DNA of 41,740 nt from Alistipes sp. (GTDB taxonomy: Bacteria > Bacteroidota > Bacteroidia > Bacteroidales > Rikenellaceae): assembly GCA_017624955.1 (NCBI GenBank), contig JAGAMA010000021.1, forward strand, positions 1 to 41,740. The letters run 5' to 3'. This document shows positions 15,957 to 24,452 of the stretch, in pieces; the first letter of the stretch is position 1, and each line of letters starts with the position of its first letter. The position numbers and the translations under genes are program-made. Below the pieces are notes generated by a model. That model saw nothing but the letters and a program-made list of their open reading frames with translations, had not been told where the DNA came from and did not search any database.

Positions 15957-18167
15957 TTATTTCGTCTCCTCGCGGTGCTTGAGGAAGTACTCTTGCGACT
16001 TGAGCAGGTTGCGCGACTGGAGCACCATGTTCTTCGTCTCGGAGAGAATCGTCAGGTAGAGCATCGAGGCGCGCGTATTGGTCTTCTGCGCATCGATGCG
16101 CGAAAGCTCGGCAAGCATCGCCTCCGAGATGCGACCAAAGAGGTCGTCACGCATCTCCAGCACCGACTCCAGCTCCGTGAAGTCGCCCGAGCGCAGCATC
16201 GTGTTGATCGAGCGGTTGATCTCCTCCACATCGTCGTTGATGGCCATCAGGTCGCGCGTCTCCTCCTGCGAGAAGCCCTCGTGGCAGTTGTCGATGTGGT
16301 CAAAGGCGGGACGGGCGATGTGCAGCAGGGCCTTCGTCACCTCGTTCAGGTAATCGACCACCTGCACATAGTAGTGCGCCGCGTAAATATCGACATGCTG
16401 CAACTTCTTGAGTGTCGGCATGAGGGTATATTTGCGGTCGCGCGAGTGGTAGAAGAGGTTGTTGGCCTCCTTGACCATCGCCTGCAACTCGCTACGGTTC
16501 TCCTTCATGGTGGCAATCAGCGTGCGGTCGTAGATCTTCGTGGCGCGCAACATCGTGTGCTCCACCTCGTCGCGCAACGAGCGGATGGCATCCTGCTGCT
16601 CCTCGGCCTCGGCAGCCTCCGTAACCTCCTCCGCAGGCTTCTTCTTGAAGTTGCTGTGGTAGAGCATCCAGCCGCAGAGCACCGTGACGATGACAAAGGC
16701 GATCGTGCCGCCATAGATCAGGATCAGACCCACGACAAAGGCGATCAGGAAACCACCCAACGCCGTGACGAACCAACCCATGATCACCGTCATCACACCC
16801 GCGATGCGGTACACGGCACTCTCACGACCCCAGGCGCGGTCGGCCAACGACGAACCCATCGCTACCATGAAGCAGACATAGGTGGTCGAGAGGGGCAGTT
16901 TGAGCGAGGTAGCCATGGCAATCAGCATGGCCGAGGTGGTCAGATTGACCGTGGCACGAATCATATCGAACGGAGCACCGCTGTGCTCGATATCCTCGAA
17001 CTCGAAACGACGCTCGATGCGGGCCTGCAGCGAGGCGGGGATGACGCGGTCGATAACCCCCTTGCTGAGCATCGCCACGCGCACGATCGTGCGCGAGAAG
17101 ACCGACGAGTTGGCCTGTGTCGAACCCTCATCCTGCGAGGCGAGCTTCAGCTCGGTCTCGGAGACATGCATCGCCTTCTTCGAGGTCCAGAGGGTAAGGA
17201 GCATGATACCGCCGGCGATAAGCAAGAAGGTCATGTTTGCCGGAATATTCTCAGCCAACGCCCCCATCAGCATCGAGCTGTCGCCCGTTGCCTGGGCAAT
17301 GCGGTAGGCATCGAAGCTGGCTACGGGGACACCGATGAAGTTCACCAGGTCGTTACCGGCAAAGGCCAACGCCAAGGCGAAGGTACCCGAGAGGATCGTG
17401 ATGCGCAGAATATTGACCTTGAAGAGCTGGATGAACCACAGCAGAAGCGAACAGGCAATCCAGCAGACAAAGAGCGAAAAGAGCAGGTGATCACTGATCC
17501 AAAGGATCGTGGGGTGTCCCGCAAGGAGGTTCTTCAGACCCTTGAAGAGGGCGAAATAGACAATCGCCGTGAGCGAAGCTCCGCACCAGAAGGCACCGAT
17601 GCGGCGCAGCATGGGGGCGTAGCGGAACGAGAAGATCGTGCGCGAGATGTACATCACGATCGTACCGCAGGTAAAGGCGATGACGACCGAAAGCAGGATG
17701 GCCGAGACGATACCCAGGGCGCGCGAGGTGTTGATGAACGAACCGAGCGACGAGATCGAGAGGTCGGGGTTACCCGAAATCTTGAAGATCGAGACCGCAA
17801 TAGCCGAGCCTAAAAGACAGAAAATCAGCGATACGGTGGTCGAGGTCGGCAGGCCTAACGAGTTGTAGAGATCCAGCAGAATGATGTTGGCAAACATCAC
17901 ACCCAGGTAGAGAATCATCACCTCGTGAAAGGTAAAGAGCCCGGGGTTGAACATGCCGCTTCGCGCCACCTCCATCATGCCGCTGGAGGTCAAAACGCCG
18001 ATAATGATACCGACCGAGGCAACCGAGAGGATGGTTTTCATCGAGGCTGCGCGCGAACCAATGGCCGAATTCAGGAAGTTCACTGCGTCGTTGGTCACAC
18101 CCACGAAGAGGCCCGAGACGGCCAAGATACCGAGGATGACGACAATGACAGTATAAATTTCACTCAT
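15957..18167 (-). CDS. PiT-family inorganic phosphate permease with PhoU-like C-terminal domain
   Basis: A 736-residue inner-membrane protein. The N-terminal ~500 residues hold about ten to twelve membrane helices with the duplicated PiT signatures GVTNDAVNFLNSAIGSRAA (near residue 23) and FAGNDLVNFIGVPVASFDA in the second half. PiT carriers import metal-phosphate with protons or sodium at low affinity. Residues about 525-736 form a soluble helical region with spaced acidic residues, like PhoU proteins that regulate phosphate uptake. The fusion doubles the usual PiT length but is known in Bacteroidetes. It has a -7 box (minus strand TATATTTG, 18213-18220). Confidence 0.9.
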   Translation of the reverse strand: MSEIYTVIVVILGILAVSGLFVGVTNDAVNFLNSAIGSRAASMKTILSVASVGIIIGVLTSSGMMEVARSGMFNPGLFTFHEVMILYLGVMFANIILLDLYNSLGLPTSTTVSLIFCLLGSAIAVSIFKISGNPDLSISSLGSFINTSRALGIVSAILLSVVIAFTCGTIVMYISRTIFSFRYAPMLRRIGAFWCGASLTAIVYFALFKGLKNLLAGHPTILWISDHLLFSLFVCWIACSLLLWFIQLFKVNILRITILSGTFALALAFAGNDLVNFIGVPVASFDAYRIAQATGDSSMLMGALAENIPANMTFLLIAGGIMLLTLWTSKKAMHVSETELKLASQDEGSTQANSSVFSRTIVRVAMLSKGVIDRVIPASLQARIERRFEFEDIEHSGAPFDMIRATVNLTTSAMLIAMATSLKLPLSTTYVCFMVAMGSSLADRAWGRESAVYRIAGVMTVIMGWFVTALGGFLIAFVVGLILIYGGTIAFVIVTVLCGWMLYHSNFKKKPAEEVTEAAEAEEQQDAIRSLRDEVEHTMLRATKIYDRTLIATMKENRSELQAMVKEANNLFYHSRDRKYTLMPTLKKLQHVDIYAAHYYVQVVDYLNEVTKALLHIARPAFDHIDNCHEGFSQEETRDLMAINDDVEEINRSINTMLRSGDFTELESVLEMRDDLFGRISEAMLAELSRIDAQKTNTRASMLYLTILSETKNMVLQSRNLLKSQEYFLKHREETK

Positions 18168-18212
18168 TGTATGGGTTAATTTTATTCGTTCCTATATGGA
18201 CACAATAGGATA

Positions 18213-18220
18213 CAAATATA
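18213..18220 (-). promoter_or_regulatory. -7 box for PiT gene
   Basis: TATATTTG on the minus strand, 45 bp before the PiT start; no clear -33 element at the usual spacing. Confidence 0.45.
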
Positions 18221-18290
18221 CAGCAACAGCTCCAAATTCGGAAAAAACGGCACCCGATTTAACATTAATTTAACATAGGAGAAGGAAGGG

Positions 18291-18338
18291 GACTAAAGGA
18301 GGCTAAAGGCGACTAAAGGTAACTAAAGGCAACTAAGG
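18291..18338. repeat. 10-bp tandem array (TAAAGG type), five units, upstream of PiT
   Basis: The units GACTAAAGGA, GGCTAAAGGC, GACTAAAGGT, AACTAAAGGC and AACTAAGG are contiguous with an exact 10-bp period. They are followed by a run of eight G (18337-18344). On the PiT-coding strand the units read CCTTTAG. Confidence 0.9.
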
Positions 18339-18357
18339 GGGGGGTAGCACCACGACC

Positions 18358-18460
18358 GGTTTTTCATTTTAGAGGAGCAGATTTGTGCTTAAGCGAAGTG
18401 AGGCGCGGATGGGACGGCTTAAGAAGCCGCTTTTGTGATTGGGTAGTAAGTACCACGACC
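18358..18460. repeat. Partial copy A of the TIR element
   Basis: The left end (GGTTTTTCATTTTAG then AGGAGCAGATTTG) and its flank (CCACGACCG) match copy B. The internal hairpin differs (CGGCTTAAGAAGCCG, 18414-18428) and no right terminal repeat is present, so it looks truncated by or fused to copy B. Confidence 0.65.
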
Positions 18461-18585
18461 GTTTTTTGATTTTAGAGGAGCAGATTTTGTCATGACGAAG
18501 TTCGGCCTGGATGGGACATACTGAACGTATTTCCCATTCAGGCCGGACAAGGAAGGGCGAAAGGTGCCCTATAAAATCGAAAAAC
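18461..18585. repeat. Copy B of a ~125-bp inverted-repeat element abutting the batB stop
   Basis: Terminal inverted repeats are GTTTTTTGATTTTAG (18461-18475) and ATAAAATCGAAAAAC (18571-18585). Inside lies an imperfect hairpin with arms CGGCCTGgATGGGA and TCCCATtCAGGCCG around ATAC...GTAT, then AAGGGCGAAAGGTGCCC. The right end overlaps the last base of the batB TAG stop codon. No coding capacity. Confidence 0.85.
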
Positions 18586-19616
18586 TATTCGCGGAAGATG
18601 TTCAAGTGCCTCAACAACGGATTACGACGGTCGAGGAGCAAAAACTCGATCAAAAGGAGGACTAAAGCGATAGCGACCAGGAGAGGGTACTGCTCGTTGT
18701 ACTCCTCAAAGCGGACGGTGGAGAGCTCGGTCTTCTCCATGGCCTCGATGCTCTGAACAATCTCCTCCAGGCCGATGGACTGGAGGGAGGAGCGGACATA
18801 GAGGCCGTCGGTGAGCTCGGCAATCTGCTGCAACATCTCCTCGTTGAGCTTCGAGACGACCATCTCGCCCTCGACATCGCGGATAAAGTCACCCCCGATA
18901 CGAATCGGAGCACCCTCGGGGGTACCGATACCGATGGTGTAGATGCGGATGCCCATCTCGGCGGCGCGCTCGGCAATGGCGATGGCATCGTCCTCGTGGT
19001 TCTCACCATCGGTAATGAGGATGATGACACGGCTGTGACGATCGCCCTCCTCGAAGCTCTCGCCCGAGAAGGAGAGGAGCGCCTGCTCGAGTGCCTTGCC
19101 CACGGCCGTACCCTGCACGCTCACCAGCGAGGGGTCGATCTTTGCGGCAAAGGCTTTGGCCATGCGGTAATCGGAGGTGATGGGGAGCTGCACCTTCGGT
19201 TCGCCGGCAAAGACTACCAGGCCGACCCGGTCCTGCTTCATCCCCTCGAAGAGTTTGTTGATGGCGTACTTGGTACGCTCCAGGCGGTTCGGGGCAAAGT
19301 CCTCGGCCAGCATCGAGTTCGAGACATCGACCACGAGCATCATCTCGATACCCTCGGACTTCTCCTCCAGGAGCTTCGAGCCGAACTGCGGGCGGGCAGC
19401 GGCCAGGATGAGGAAGAAGAGGGCTGCGAGGAAGAGTAAGAATTTCAGTACAACGCGGCCGTTCGACACCTCGGGCATCAGCTCCTCGAGGGTCGAGAGG
19501 GAGCCAAAGCGCGCCAGGCGGCGACGGCGGAGGCGCATCGCCACCCAAAAGAGGGCCACCAGCAGGGGCAGGGCACACAAGAGCCACAAAAGCTCGGGAT
19601 GGGCAAAACGGAACAT
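18585..19616 (-). CDS. batB: BatB, VWA-domain membrane protein
   Basis: A 343-residue protein. Two N-terminal membrane helices (about 8-28 and 55-75) precede a von Willebrand A domain with MIDAS motif DVSNSM at Asp97 and ITDGENHEDD, and a C-terminal membrane helix near 310-328 follows. VWA domains bind partners through a metal ion, here facing the periplasm. Bat (Bacteroides aerotolerance) proteins pair with a MoxR ATPase and have been linked to oxygen or envelope stress tolerance. It is last in the operon, starting 4 bp after batA. Confidence 0.88.
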   Translation of the reverse strand: MFRFAHPELLWLLCALPLLVALFWVAMRLRRRRLARFGSLSTLEELMPEVSNGRVVLKFLLFLAALFFLILAAARPQFGSKLLEEKSEGIEMMLVVDVSNSMLAEDFAPNRLERTKYAINKLFEGMKQDRVGLVVFAGEPKVQLPITSDYRMAKAFAAKIDPSLVSVQGTAVGKALEQALLSFSGESFEEGDRHSRVIILITDGENHEDDAIAIAERAAEMGIRIYTIGIGTPEGAPIRIGGDFIRDVEGEMVVSKLNEEMLQQIAELTDGLYVRSSLQSIGLEEIVQSIEAMEKTELSTVRFEEYNEQYPLLVAIALVLLLIEFLLLDRRNPLLRHLNIFRE

Positions 19617-19620
19617 AGCG

Positions 19621-20607
19621 TTACGGGATTCGTTTTAAGAGGAGGGTTGCGAGAAGGAACTCGGCCACCAAGAGGGCCAGTGCTCCCAGCACCCACCGTA
19701 GGAACAGTTCGTGATAGATGATGCGCTCCGAGATCTCGACCTTCGACTTTTCGAGCTCGTTGATCTCGTCGTAGATGGCCTTCAGCTTGGCCTTGTCCGT
19801 GGCGCGGAAGTAGCGACCTCCGGTCTGCGTGGCAATGGCCGTGAGGGTCTTCTCGTCGATCTCGACCTTCTGCTGTATAAAGGTCAGCTCGCCAAACATG
19901 TCGTAGGCCGGATAGGGGGCCATACCCTCGGTGCCGACACCGATCGTATAGACGCGGATGCCCTGCGCCTTGGCGATCTCGGCGGCCGTCATGGGGGCAA
20001 TCTCACCGCGGTTATTCACACCATCGGTCAAGAGGATGATGACCTTCGACTTGGCCTCGCTCTCGCGCAGGCGGTTGATCGCCGTGGCCAGGCCGTTACC
20101 AATGGCCGTGCCATCCTCGATCAGGCCACTGCGAATACGGCTCAAGAGGGTCTGCAACGTACCCTGATCGGTCGTCAGGGGCGACTGCGTGAAGGCCTCA
20201 CCGGCAAAGGCCACCAGACCGATGCGATCCCCATAGCGGTCGGCCACGAAGGCGCCGGCCACCTCCTTGGCGGCGGTCAGGCGGTCGGGCTTGAAGTCAC
20301 GCGCCAGCATCGAACCGCTGACATCGATCGAGAGCATGATGTCGATACCCTCCGTATCGGTGTGCGAGAGGCGCTCCACATCCTGCGGACGGGCCAGGGC
20401 GATGATGAGCATCGCAAAGGCCGACACGCGCAACACAAAGGGGAGGTGACGCAGGTAGTAGCGCCAGGTGCGGGGCGCCTTCAGAAGCCCCCTCACGCTC
20501 GAAAACTGAATCGCAGCCCCACCCTGCATCGTGCGCCAAACGTAGTAACCGACGATCGGTACGAGCAAAAGCAGTAGCCAGAGATAGTATGGAGAATGAA
20601 AATGCAT
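19621..20607 (-). CDS. batA: BatA, VWA-domain membrane protein
   Basis: A 328-residue relative of BatB with the same plan: N-terminal membrane helices (about 7-24 and 56-72), a VWA domain with DVSGSM at Asp95 and LLTDGVNNRGE, and a C-terminal helix near 307-325. BatA and BatB are expected to form a membrane complex served by MoxR. It is separated from batC by 224 bp of repeat DNA, whereas the rest of the operon is tightly packed. A separate promoter in that gap is possible, but I saw no clear -7 box. Confidence 0.88.
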   Translation of the reverse strand: MHFHSPYYLWLLLLLVPIVGYYVWRTMQGGAAIQFSSVRGLLKAPRTWRYYLRHLPFVLRVSAFAMLIIALARPQDVERLSHTDTEGIDIMLSIDVSGSMLARDFKPDRLTAAKEVAGAFVADRYGDRIGLVAFAGEAFTQSPLTTDQGTLQTLLSRIRSGLIEDGTAIGNGLATAINRLRESEAKSKVIILLTDGVNNRGEIAPMTAAEIAKAQGIRVYTIGVGTEGMAPYPAYDMFGELTFIQQKVEIDEKTLTAIATQTGGRYFRATDKAKLKAIYDEINELEKSKVEISERIIYHELFLRWVLGALALLVAEFLLATLLLKRIP

Positions 20608-20650
20608 TTCAAATGTAGAATTTAGAATTCAAAATTATTATAGTGTGGCA

Positions 20651-20699
20651 ACCTCAGCAGGCTCAGTGGGCTTCAGTGGGCTCAGCAGGCCCAACTGCC
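20651..20699. repeat. 10-bp degenerate tandem array upstream of batA
   Basis: The units CCTCAGCAGG, CTCAGTGGGC, TTCAGTGGGC and TCAGCAGGCC recur at a 10-bp period. The sequence differs from the TAAAGG arrays, but spacing and position (just upstream of a start codon, next to a TIR element) are the same. Confidence 0.7.
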
Positions 20700-20705
20700 C
20701 CTCCC

Positions 20706-20832
20706 GTTTTTTGATTTTAGGCGAGCAGATTTTGGGCTTTCGAAGTCGGGCGAATTGGGAGCATACTCAAAGGTATGTGACCAATTTCACACGGCAAGAA
20801 AGTGCAAAATGTGCCGCATAAAATCGAAAAAC
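20706..20832. repeat. Copy C of the ~125-bp inverted-repeat element abutting the batC stop
   Basis: The termini GTTTTTTGATTTTAG (20706-20720) and ATAAAATCGAAAAAC (20818-20832) are identical to copy B, in the same orientation. The central hairpin keeps the shape (GCATAC...GTATGT, CCAATTT) with changed bases. The right end overlaps the last base of the batC TAG stop. Confidence 0.85.
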
Positions 20833-21602
20833 TACCAGTTTTTGGTGCCGCGAACGATTACACCCTGCTTCTCCTTCAGCTTCTCCTGCGTGCGGTCCTC
20901 CTGGGCCTGGATGGCATCGAGCATCTGCTGCTGCTCCTGCTCGGAGATACCCTGCTGGGGCTGTTGGGGTTGCTGGGATTCGGGCTTTTGATCCTGGGGT
21001 TTTTGATCACCCTGCTGAGGATCCTGCTTTTGGTCCTGCTTTTGGTCTTTGTTCTGGTTCTGATCCTGCTTTTGGTCGTTCTGACCTTGCTGCTGATCCT
21101 GATTTTGGTTTTGGTCCTGGTTCTGATCCTGGTTTTGGTCGTTGCCACCACCACCCTGCTGTTGCTGATCCTCCAAGAGCTTCTTCGTGTAGGCGTAGTT
21201 GTACTTGGCCTCCATGTCCGAAGGGTTCATCAGCAGCGAATTTTTATAGCTCTGCAGGGCCTCCTGGAGCTTCTGCTGCTTAAACTGCGCATTGCCCAGG
21301 TTGTAGAAGGCCATCGCCCGCTCCTCGCGCGGACGCAGCGAGTCGGCGGCGGCACGCAGCAGGGTCTGCTCCGAAGCCTCGTAGCGCTCCATCTTATACT
21401 CGGCATTGCCGAGGTTGTAGCGCGCCTCGAAGTTGAGCGTATCGGCCGCAAGGGCGTTGCGATAGCGCTCCGAGCTCTGCTCGTAGTTACCCTTGTTGTA
21501 GTGGCGGTTACCGCGACGCACCTCGCGGCGCTCGGGCAGCTGCTGCGCCACAAGGGGCAGCGCCAGCACCAACAACAGGATCGTTAAAAGGGTCTTTTTC
21601 AT
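20832..21602 (-). CDS. batC: BatC, TPR protein with Gln/Asn/Asp-rich tail
   Basis: A 256-residue exported protein. A signal peptide (about 1-19, ending LVAQ) is followed by three or so tetratricopeptide repeats (residues about 28-145; for example RGNRHYNKGNYEQSSERYRN and AFYNLGNAQFKQQKLQEALQ). Residues about 148-225 are an extreme low-complexity tract of Q, N, D, K and P made of (D/N)Q-rich units. The end is a short helix and IVRGTKNW. In described bat operons batC follows batA-batB; here it precedes them. The gene begins 5 bp after the upstream single-pass protein gene. Confidence 0.85.
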   Translation of the reverse strand: MKKTLLTILLLVLALPLVAQQLPERREVRRGNRHYNKGNYEQSSERYRNALAADTLNFEARYNLGNAEYKMERYEASEQTLLRAAADSLRPREERAMAFYNLGNAQFKQQKLQEALQSYKNSLLMNPSDMEAKYNYAYTKKLLEDQQQQGGGGNDQNQDQNQDQNQNQDQQQGQNDQKQDQNQNKDQKQDQKQDPQQGDQKPQDQKPESQQPQQPQQGISEQEQQQMLDAIQAQEDRTQEKLKEKQGVIVRGTKNW

Positions 21603-21607
21603 CTTCT

Positions 21608-22573
21608 TTACTCGTTTTCCTCCGCCTCGGGATCGACCTCGACGGGTTTCGTCTCCTCGACAAAGTAGTAGACCTTCGTGTAGTCCGACTCGTTCTGCTC
21701 GGCCTCGGGGGTAAACTTGGCAAACTTCACCAAATCGGCATCCATCAAGACCGAGGTAAGGTCCATGCGGGCCTTTTCGGGCAGCTCCACCTCGCGCATC
21801 GAGGCGATGATCTCATCCGAGGTCATCTCCATAGCGCCCACGCCCCAGCGACCGGCGATGTAGGTACGCAGGATATCCGTCAGGGTCGAGTAGTAGAGCT
21901 TATGCTTGTTGTTCTGCCACAGCTTCTGGTGGTGGAGCGCCTCCAGCGCCTTAATGGCCACCACATGGGGCGGTTCGGGCGGTGCCGGTTTGAAGAGATC
22001 CTTCAGGTGACGACCGCGCGCCTCAAGGTAGCGGTGCAGGCCATAGAGAGCCAGCGCCAGGAGCACCACGAACAGCAGCCCCCACAGGAGGTAGCCGCGA
22101 ATCTCGGCCAGCTTAAACTTCAAGGTCAGCTGCGGCTTCAGGTCGTAGATCGACTGCGAAGTGGAGTCGATCTGGAAGGTGCCCACCTTCAGCACCAGCG
22201 AGTCGGGGGCATAGAGCGTATCGACAATATTCTTGTCTGCATAGAGCACCCCGGGCTTACCCATGTTGATCAGTCCCTCCTGGAAGGCGGCCAGGCGGTA
22301 GCGCTGGGCGATCTTCAGGCGACGGCCGTCCCGCTCCAGCGTATCCACGGGCATCACCTCGACCAGCTCGATGAGCCCCTCCTTACCGGGGGTAAACTCC
22401 GGGAAGAGGGTGGTCTGCACCAGGTCGCGCTCCACCTCAATCACGAAGTCGAACTGATCGCCGATGAAGAGGCTGTCGGGTTCGATGCGGGCTCTTACGG
22501 TGGGGCGCTCGCTCTGTGCCACGGCAACGAGGCTCAAAAGAGCCATGAGGGGTATAAAGAGCAATCGTTTCAT
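21608..22573 (-). CDS. Single-pass envelope protein of the moxR-bat operon
   Basis: A 321-residue protein with a signal peptide (about 1-19, ending AVAQ). A periplasmic beta-rich domain of about 140 residues comes next (RARIEPDSLFIGDQFDFVIEVERD looks like a BatD-type immunoglobulin-like strand pattern), then one membrane helix near 160-180 and a cytoplasmic helical part of about 120 residues. It resembles the small BatD/DUF4381-like proteins that sit between DUF58 and VWA genes, but I cannot name it firmly. Its start overlaps the DUF58 stop by 4 bp (ATGA), indicating coupled translation. Codons fit the neighbours. Confidence 0.7.
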   Translation of the reverse strand: MKRLLFIPLMALLSLVAVAQSERPTVRARIEPDSLFIGDQFDFVIEVERDLVQTTLFPEFTPGKEGLIELVEVMPVDTLERDGRRLKIAQRYRLAAFQEGLINMGKPGVLYADKNIVDTLYAPDSLVLKVGTFQIDSTSQSIYDLKPQLTLKFKLAEIRGYLLWGLLFVVLLALALYGLHRYLEARGRHLKDLFKPAPPEPPHVVAIKALEALHHQKLWQNNKHKLYYSTLTDILRTYIAGRWGVGAMEMTSDEIIASMREVELPEKARMDLTSVLMDADLVKFAKFTPEAEQNESDYTKVYYFVEETKPVEVDPEAEENE

Positions 22574-23454
22574 CGCTGCTTAAAGAGTTTGATCAGCTCG
22601 GCCACATAATCTCCGTCGGTGGAGATCTCGGCCGTGTCGATGCGGTTGTGTTTCAAAGTGCGGAGAATCTCTTCGCTCCGTTGTGCCCACGCCTCGGCAT
22701 AGTGCTCACGCACCTTCCGTGAGGAGGTATCGACCCACACCTTGCGGTCGGTCTCGGCATCACGCAGCTCGACAATGCCCACATCGGGCAGCTCCTTTTC
22801 GCGCGGATCGATGATGCGGATGCCCACCAGGTCGTGCTTGCCGCGGGCAATCTTCAGGGCATCGTCCAACGCCTCGGCATCGCGTGACGAGTCGAGGAAG
22901 TCCGAGAGGATGAAGGTCGTGCAACGCTTCTTATTGACATTCGTCAGGAAACGAATCGGCTCCGAGAGGCAGGTACGGCGCGACTCGGGGACAAAGCCGA
23001 TCAGTTCGCGGATGATCATCAGAATATGGCTGCGCCCCTTCTTCGGGGGGATGAACTTTTCGACCCGATCTGAGAAGAGGATGCAACCCACCTTGTCGTT
23101 GTTCTGGGCTGCCGAGAAGGCCAGCACGGCGGCAATCTCGGTCATGATGCTGCGCTTGAGGCGATCCGTCGAGCCGAACTCGCCCGAAGCCGAAACATCC
23201 AACAGGAGCATCATCGTCAGCTCGCGCTCCTCCTCATAGACCTTGATGTGGGGCTTCGACGAGCGGGCCGTCACATTCCAGTCGATGTCGCGCACATCGT
23301 CACCTGCGCGGTACTCCCTCACCTCGGAAAACGACATACCGCGTCCGCGGAAAGCCGTGTGGTACTTTCCGGCGAAGATCTCGTTCGACAGACCACGGGT
23401 CTTGATCTCGATCTTACGGACACGCTTCAGGATATCGTTCTCGTTGTCGCGCAT
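22570..23454 (-). CDS. DUF58 (VWA-like) protein
   Basis: A 294-residue cytosolic protein with the DUF58 signature GRGMSFSEVREYRAGDDVRD followed by IDWN, and a VWA-like core with DVSASGEFG in the MIDAS position. DUF58 proteins are standard partners of MoxR ATPases. The start codon overlaps the moxR stop by one base (TAATG) and its end overlaps the next gene by 4 bp, so translation is coupled along moxR-DUF58-21608 gene. Confidence 0.9.
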   Translation of the reverse strand: MRDNENDILKRVRKIEIKTRGLSNEIFAGKYHTAFRGRGMSFSEVREYRAGDDVRDIDWNVTARSSKPHIKVYEEERELTMMLLLDVSASGEFGSTDRLKRSIMTEIAAVLAFSAAQNNDKVGCILFSDRVEKFIPPKKGRSHILMIIRELIGFVPESRRTCLSEPIRFLTNVNKKRCTTFILSDFLDSSRDAEALDDALKIARGKHDLVGIRIIDPREKELPDVGIVELRDAETDRKVWVDTSSRKVREHYAEAWAQRSEEILRTLKHNRIDTAEISTDGDYVAELIKLFKQR

Positions 23455-24452
23455 TAGGGTACAATGACGTTGTTCAGAATATCGGTGATGATCTCCTCCG
23501 AGGTGATGTTCTCGGCCTCGGCCTCATAGGTCAGGCCGATGCGGTGGCGCAGCACATCGTGGCAGACGGCACGCACATCCTCCGGAATCACATAGCAGCG
23601 ACGACGGATGAAGGCGTAGGCACGGGCGGCCTTCGCCAGCGAGATCGAGGCACGGGGCGAACCACCGTAGGCGATGAGCGACTGCAGGCGATCGAGGTTG
23701 TACTCCTTCGGCTCGCGCGTGGCGAAGATGATATCGACGATATACTTCTCGATCTTCTCATCCATGTAGACATCCTCCACGACCTTGCGGGCCTTGACGA
23801 TATCCTCGGGCGAGATGACCTTCTTGACCTCCGGCATACCGGCACCCGAGAGGTTCATGCGCACGATGTCGCGCTCCTCCTGCTTCTTGGGATAGGAGAT
23901 CTTGGCCTTGAGCATGAAACGGTCCACCTGCGCCTCGGGCAGCGGATAGGTACCCTCCTGCTCCAGGGGGTTCTGCGTAGCCAGAACGAGGAAGGGCTGC
24001 GGCAGGGGGTAGGTCTCGTCGCCGAGCGTCACCTGACGCTCCTGCATCGCCTCCAGGAGTGCCGACTGCACCTTGGCCGGCGAACGGTTGATCTCATCCG
24101 CAAGGACGAAGTTGGCAAATACGGGACCCTTCTTGACGATGAAATCCTCCGACTTCTGCGAGTAGATCAGCGTACCCAACAGGTCGGCAGGCAACAGGTC
24201 GGGGGTAAACTGAATACGCGAGAAGTTGGCATCGACGGCCTTTGCCAAGGTCGTGATGGCGAGCGTCTTGGCCAAACCCGGCACACCCTCCAGGAGGATA
24301 TGACCGTTCGACAAGAGGCCGATCAGGAGCGTATCGATCAGGTGCTGCTGACCTACGATCACCTTGCCCATCTCCTGGCGCAGGGTATCGACAAAGACCG
24401 ACTCACGCTCGATTCGCTCATTAAGTTCCTTAATGTTAATGACTTCAGCCAT
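23454..24452 (-). CDS. MoxR-family AAA+ ATPase
   Basis: A 332-residue AAA+ ATPase. Walker A is GVPGLAKT (residues 56-63), Walker B/sensor FVLADEINR, then ATQNPLEQEGTYPLPEAQVDRF with the arginine finger region. MoxR proteins act as chaperone-like remodellers of VWA-domain partners. It is first in a six-gene leftward operon (moxR, DUF58, single-pass protein, batC, batA, batB). A likely promoter is at 24636-24667 with a structured leader of about 180 nt. Confidence 0.93.
   Translation of the reverse strand: MAEVINIKELNERIERESVFVDTLRQEMGKVIVGQQHLIDTLLIGLLSNGHILLEGVPGLAKTLAITTLAKAVDANFSRIQFTPDLLPADLLGTLIYSQKSEDFIVKKGPVFANFVLADEINRSPAKVQSALLEAMQERQVTLGDETYPLPQPFLVLATQNPLEQEGTYPLPEAQVDRFMLKAKISYPKKQEERDIVRMNLSGAGMPEVKKVISPEDIVKARKVVEDVYMDEKIEKYIVDIIFATREPKEYNLDRLQSLIAYGGSPRASISLAKAARAYAFIRRRCYVIPEDVRAVCHDVLRHRIGLTYEAEAENITSEEIITDILNNVIVP

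Noticed and set aside
18337-18344. Run of eight G as a phase-variation switch
   Set aside because: It lies in non-coding repeat DNA, about 120 bp before the PiT promoter, so no reading frame would be switched; an effect on expression cannot be judged.
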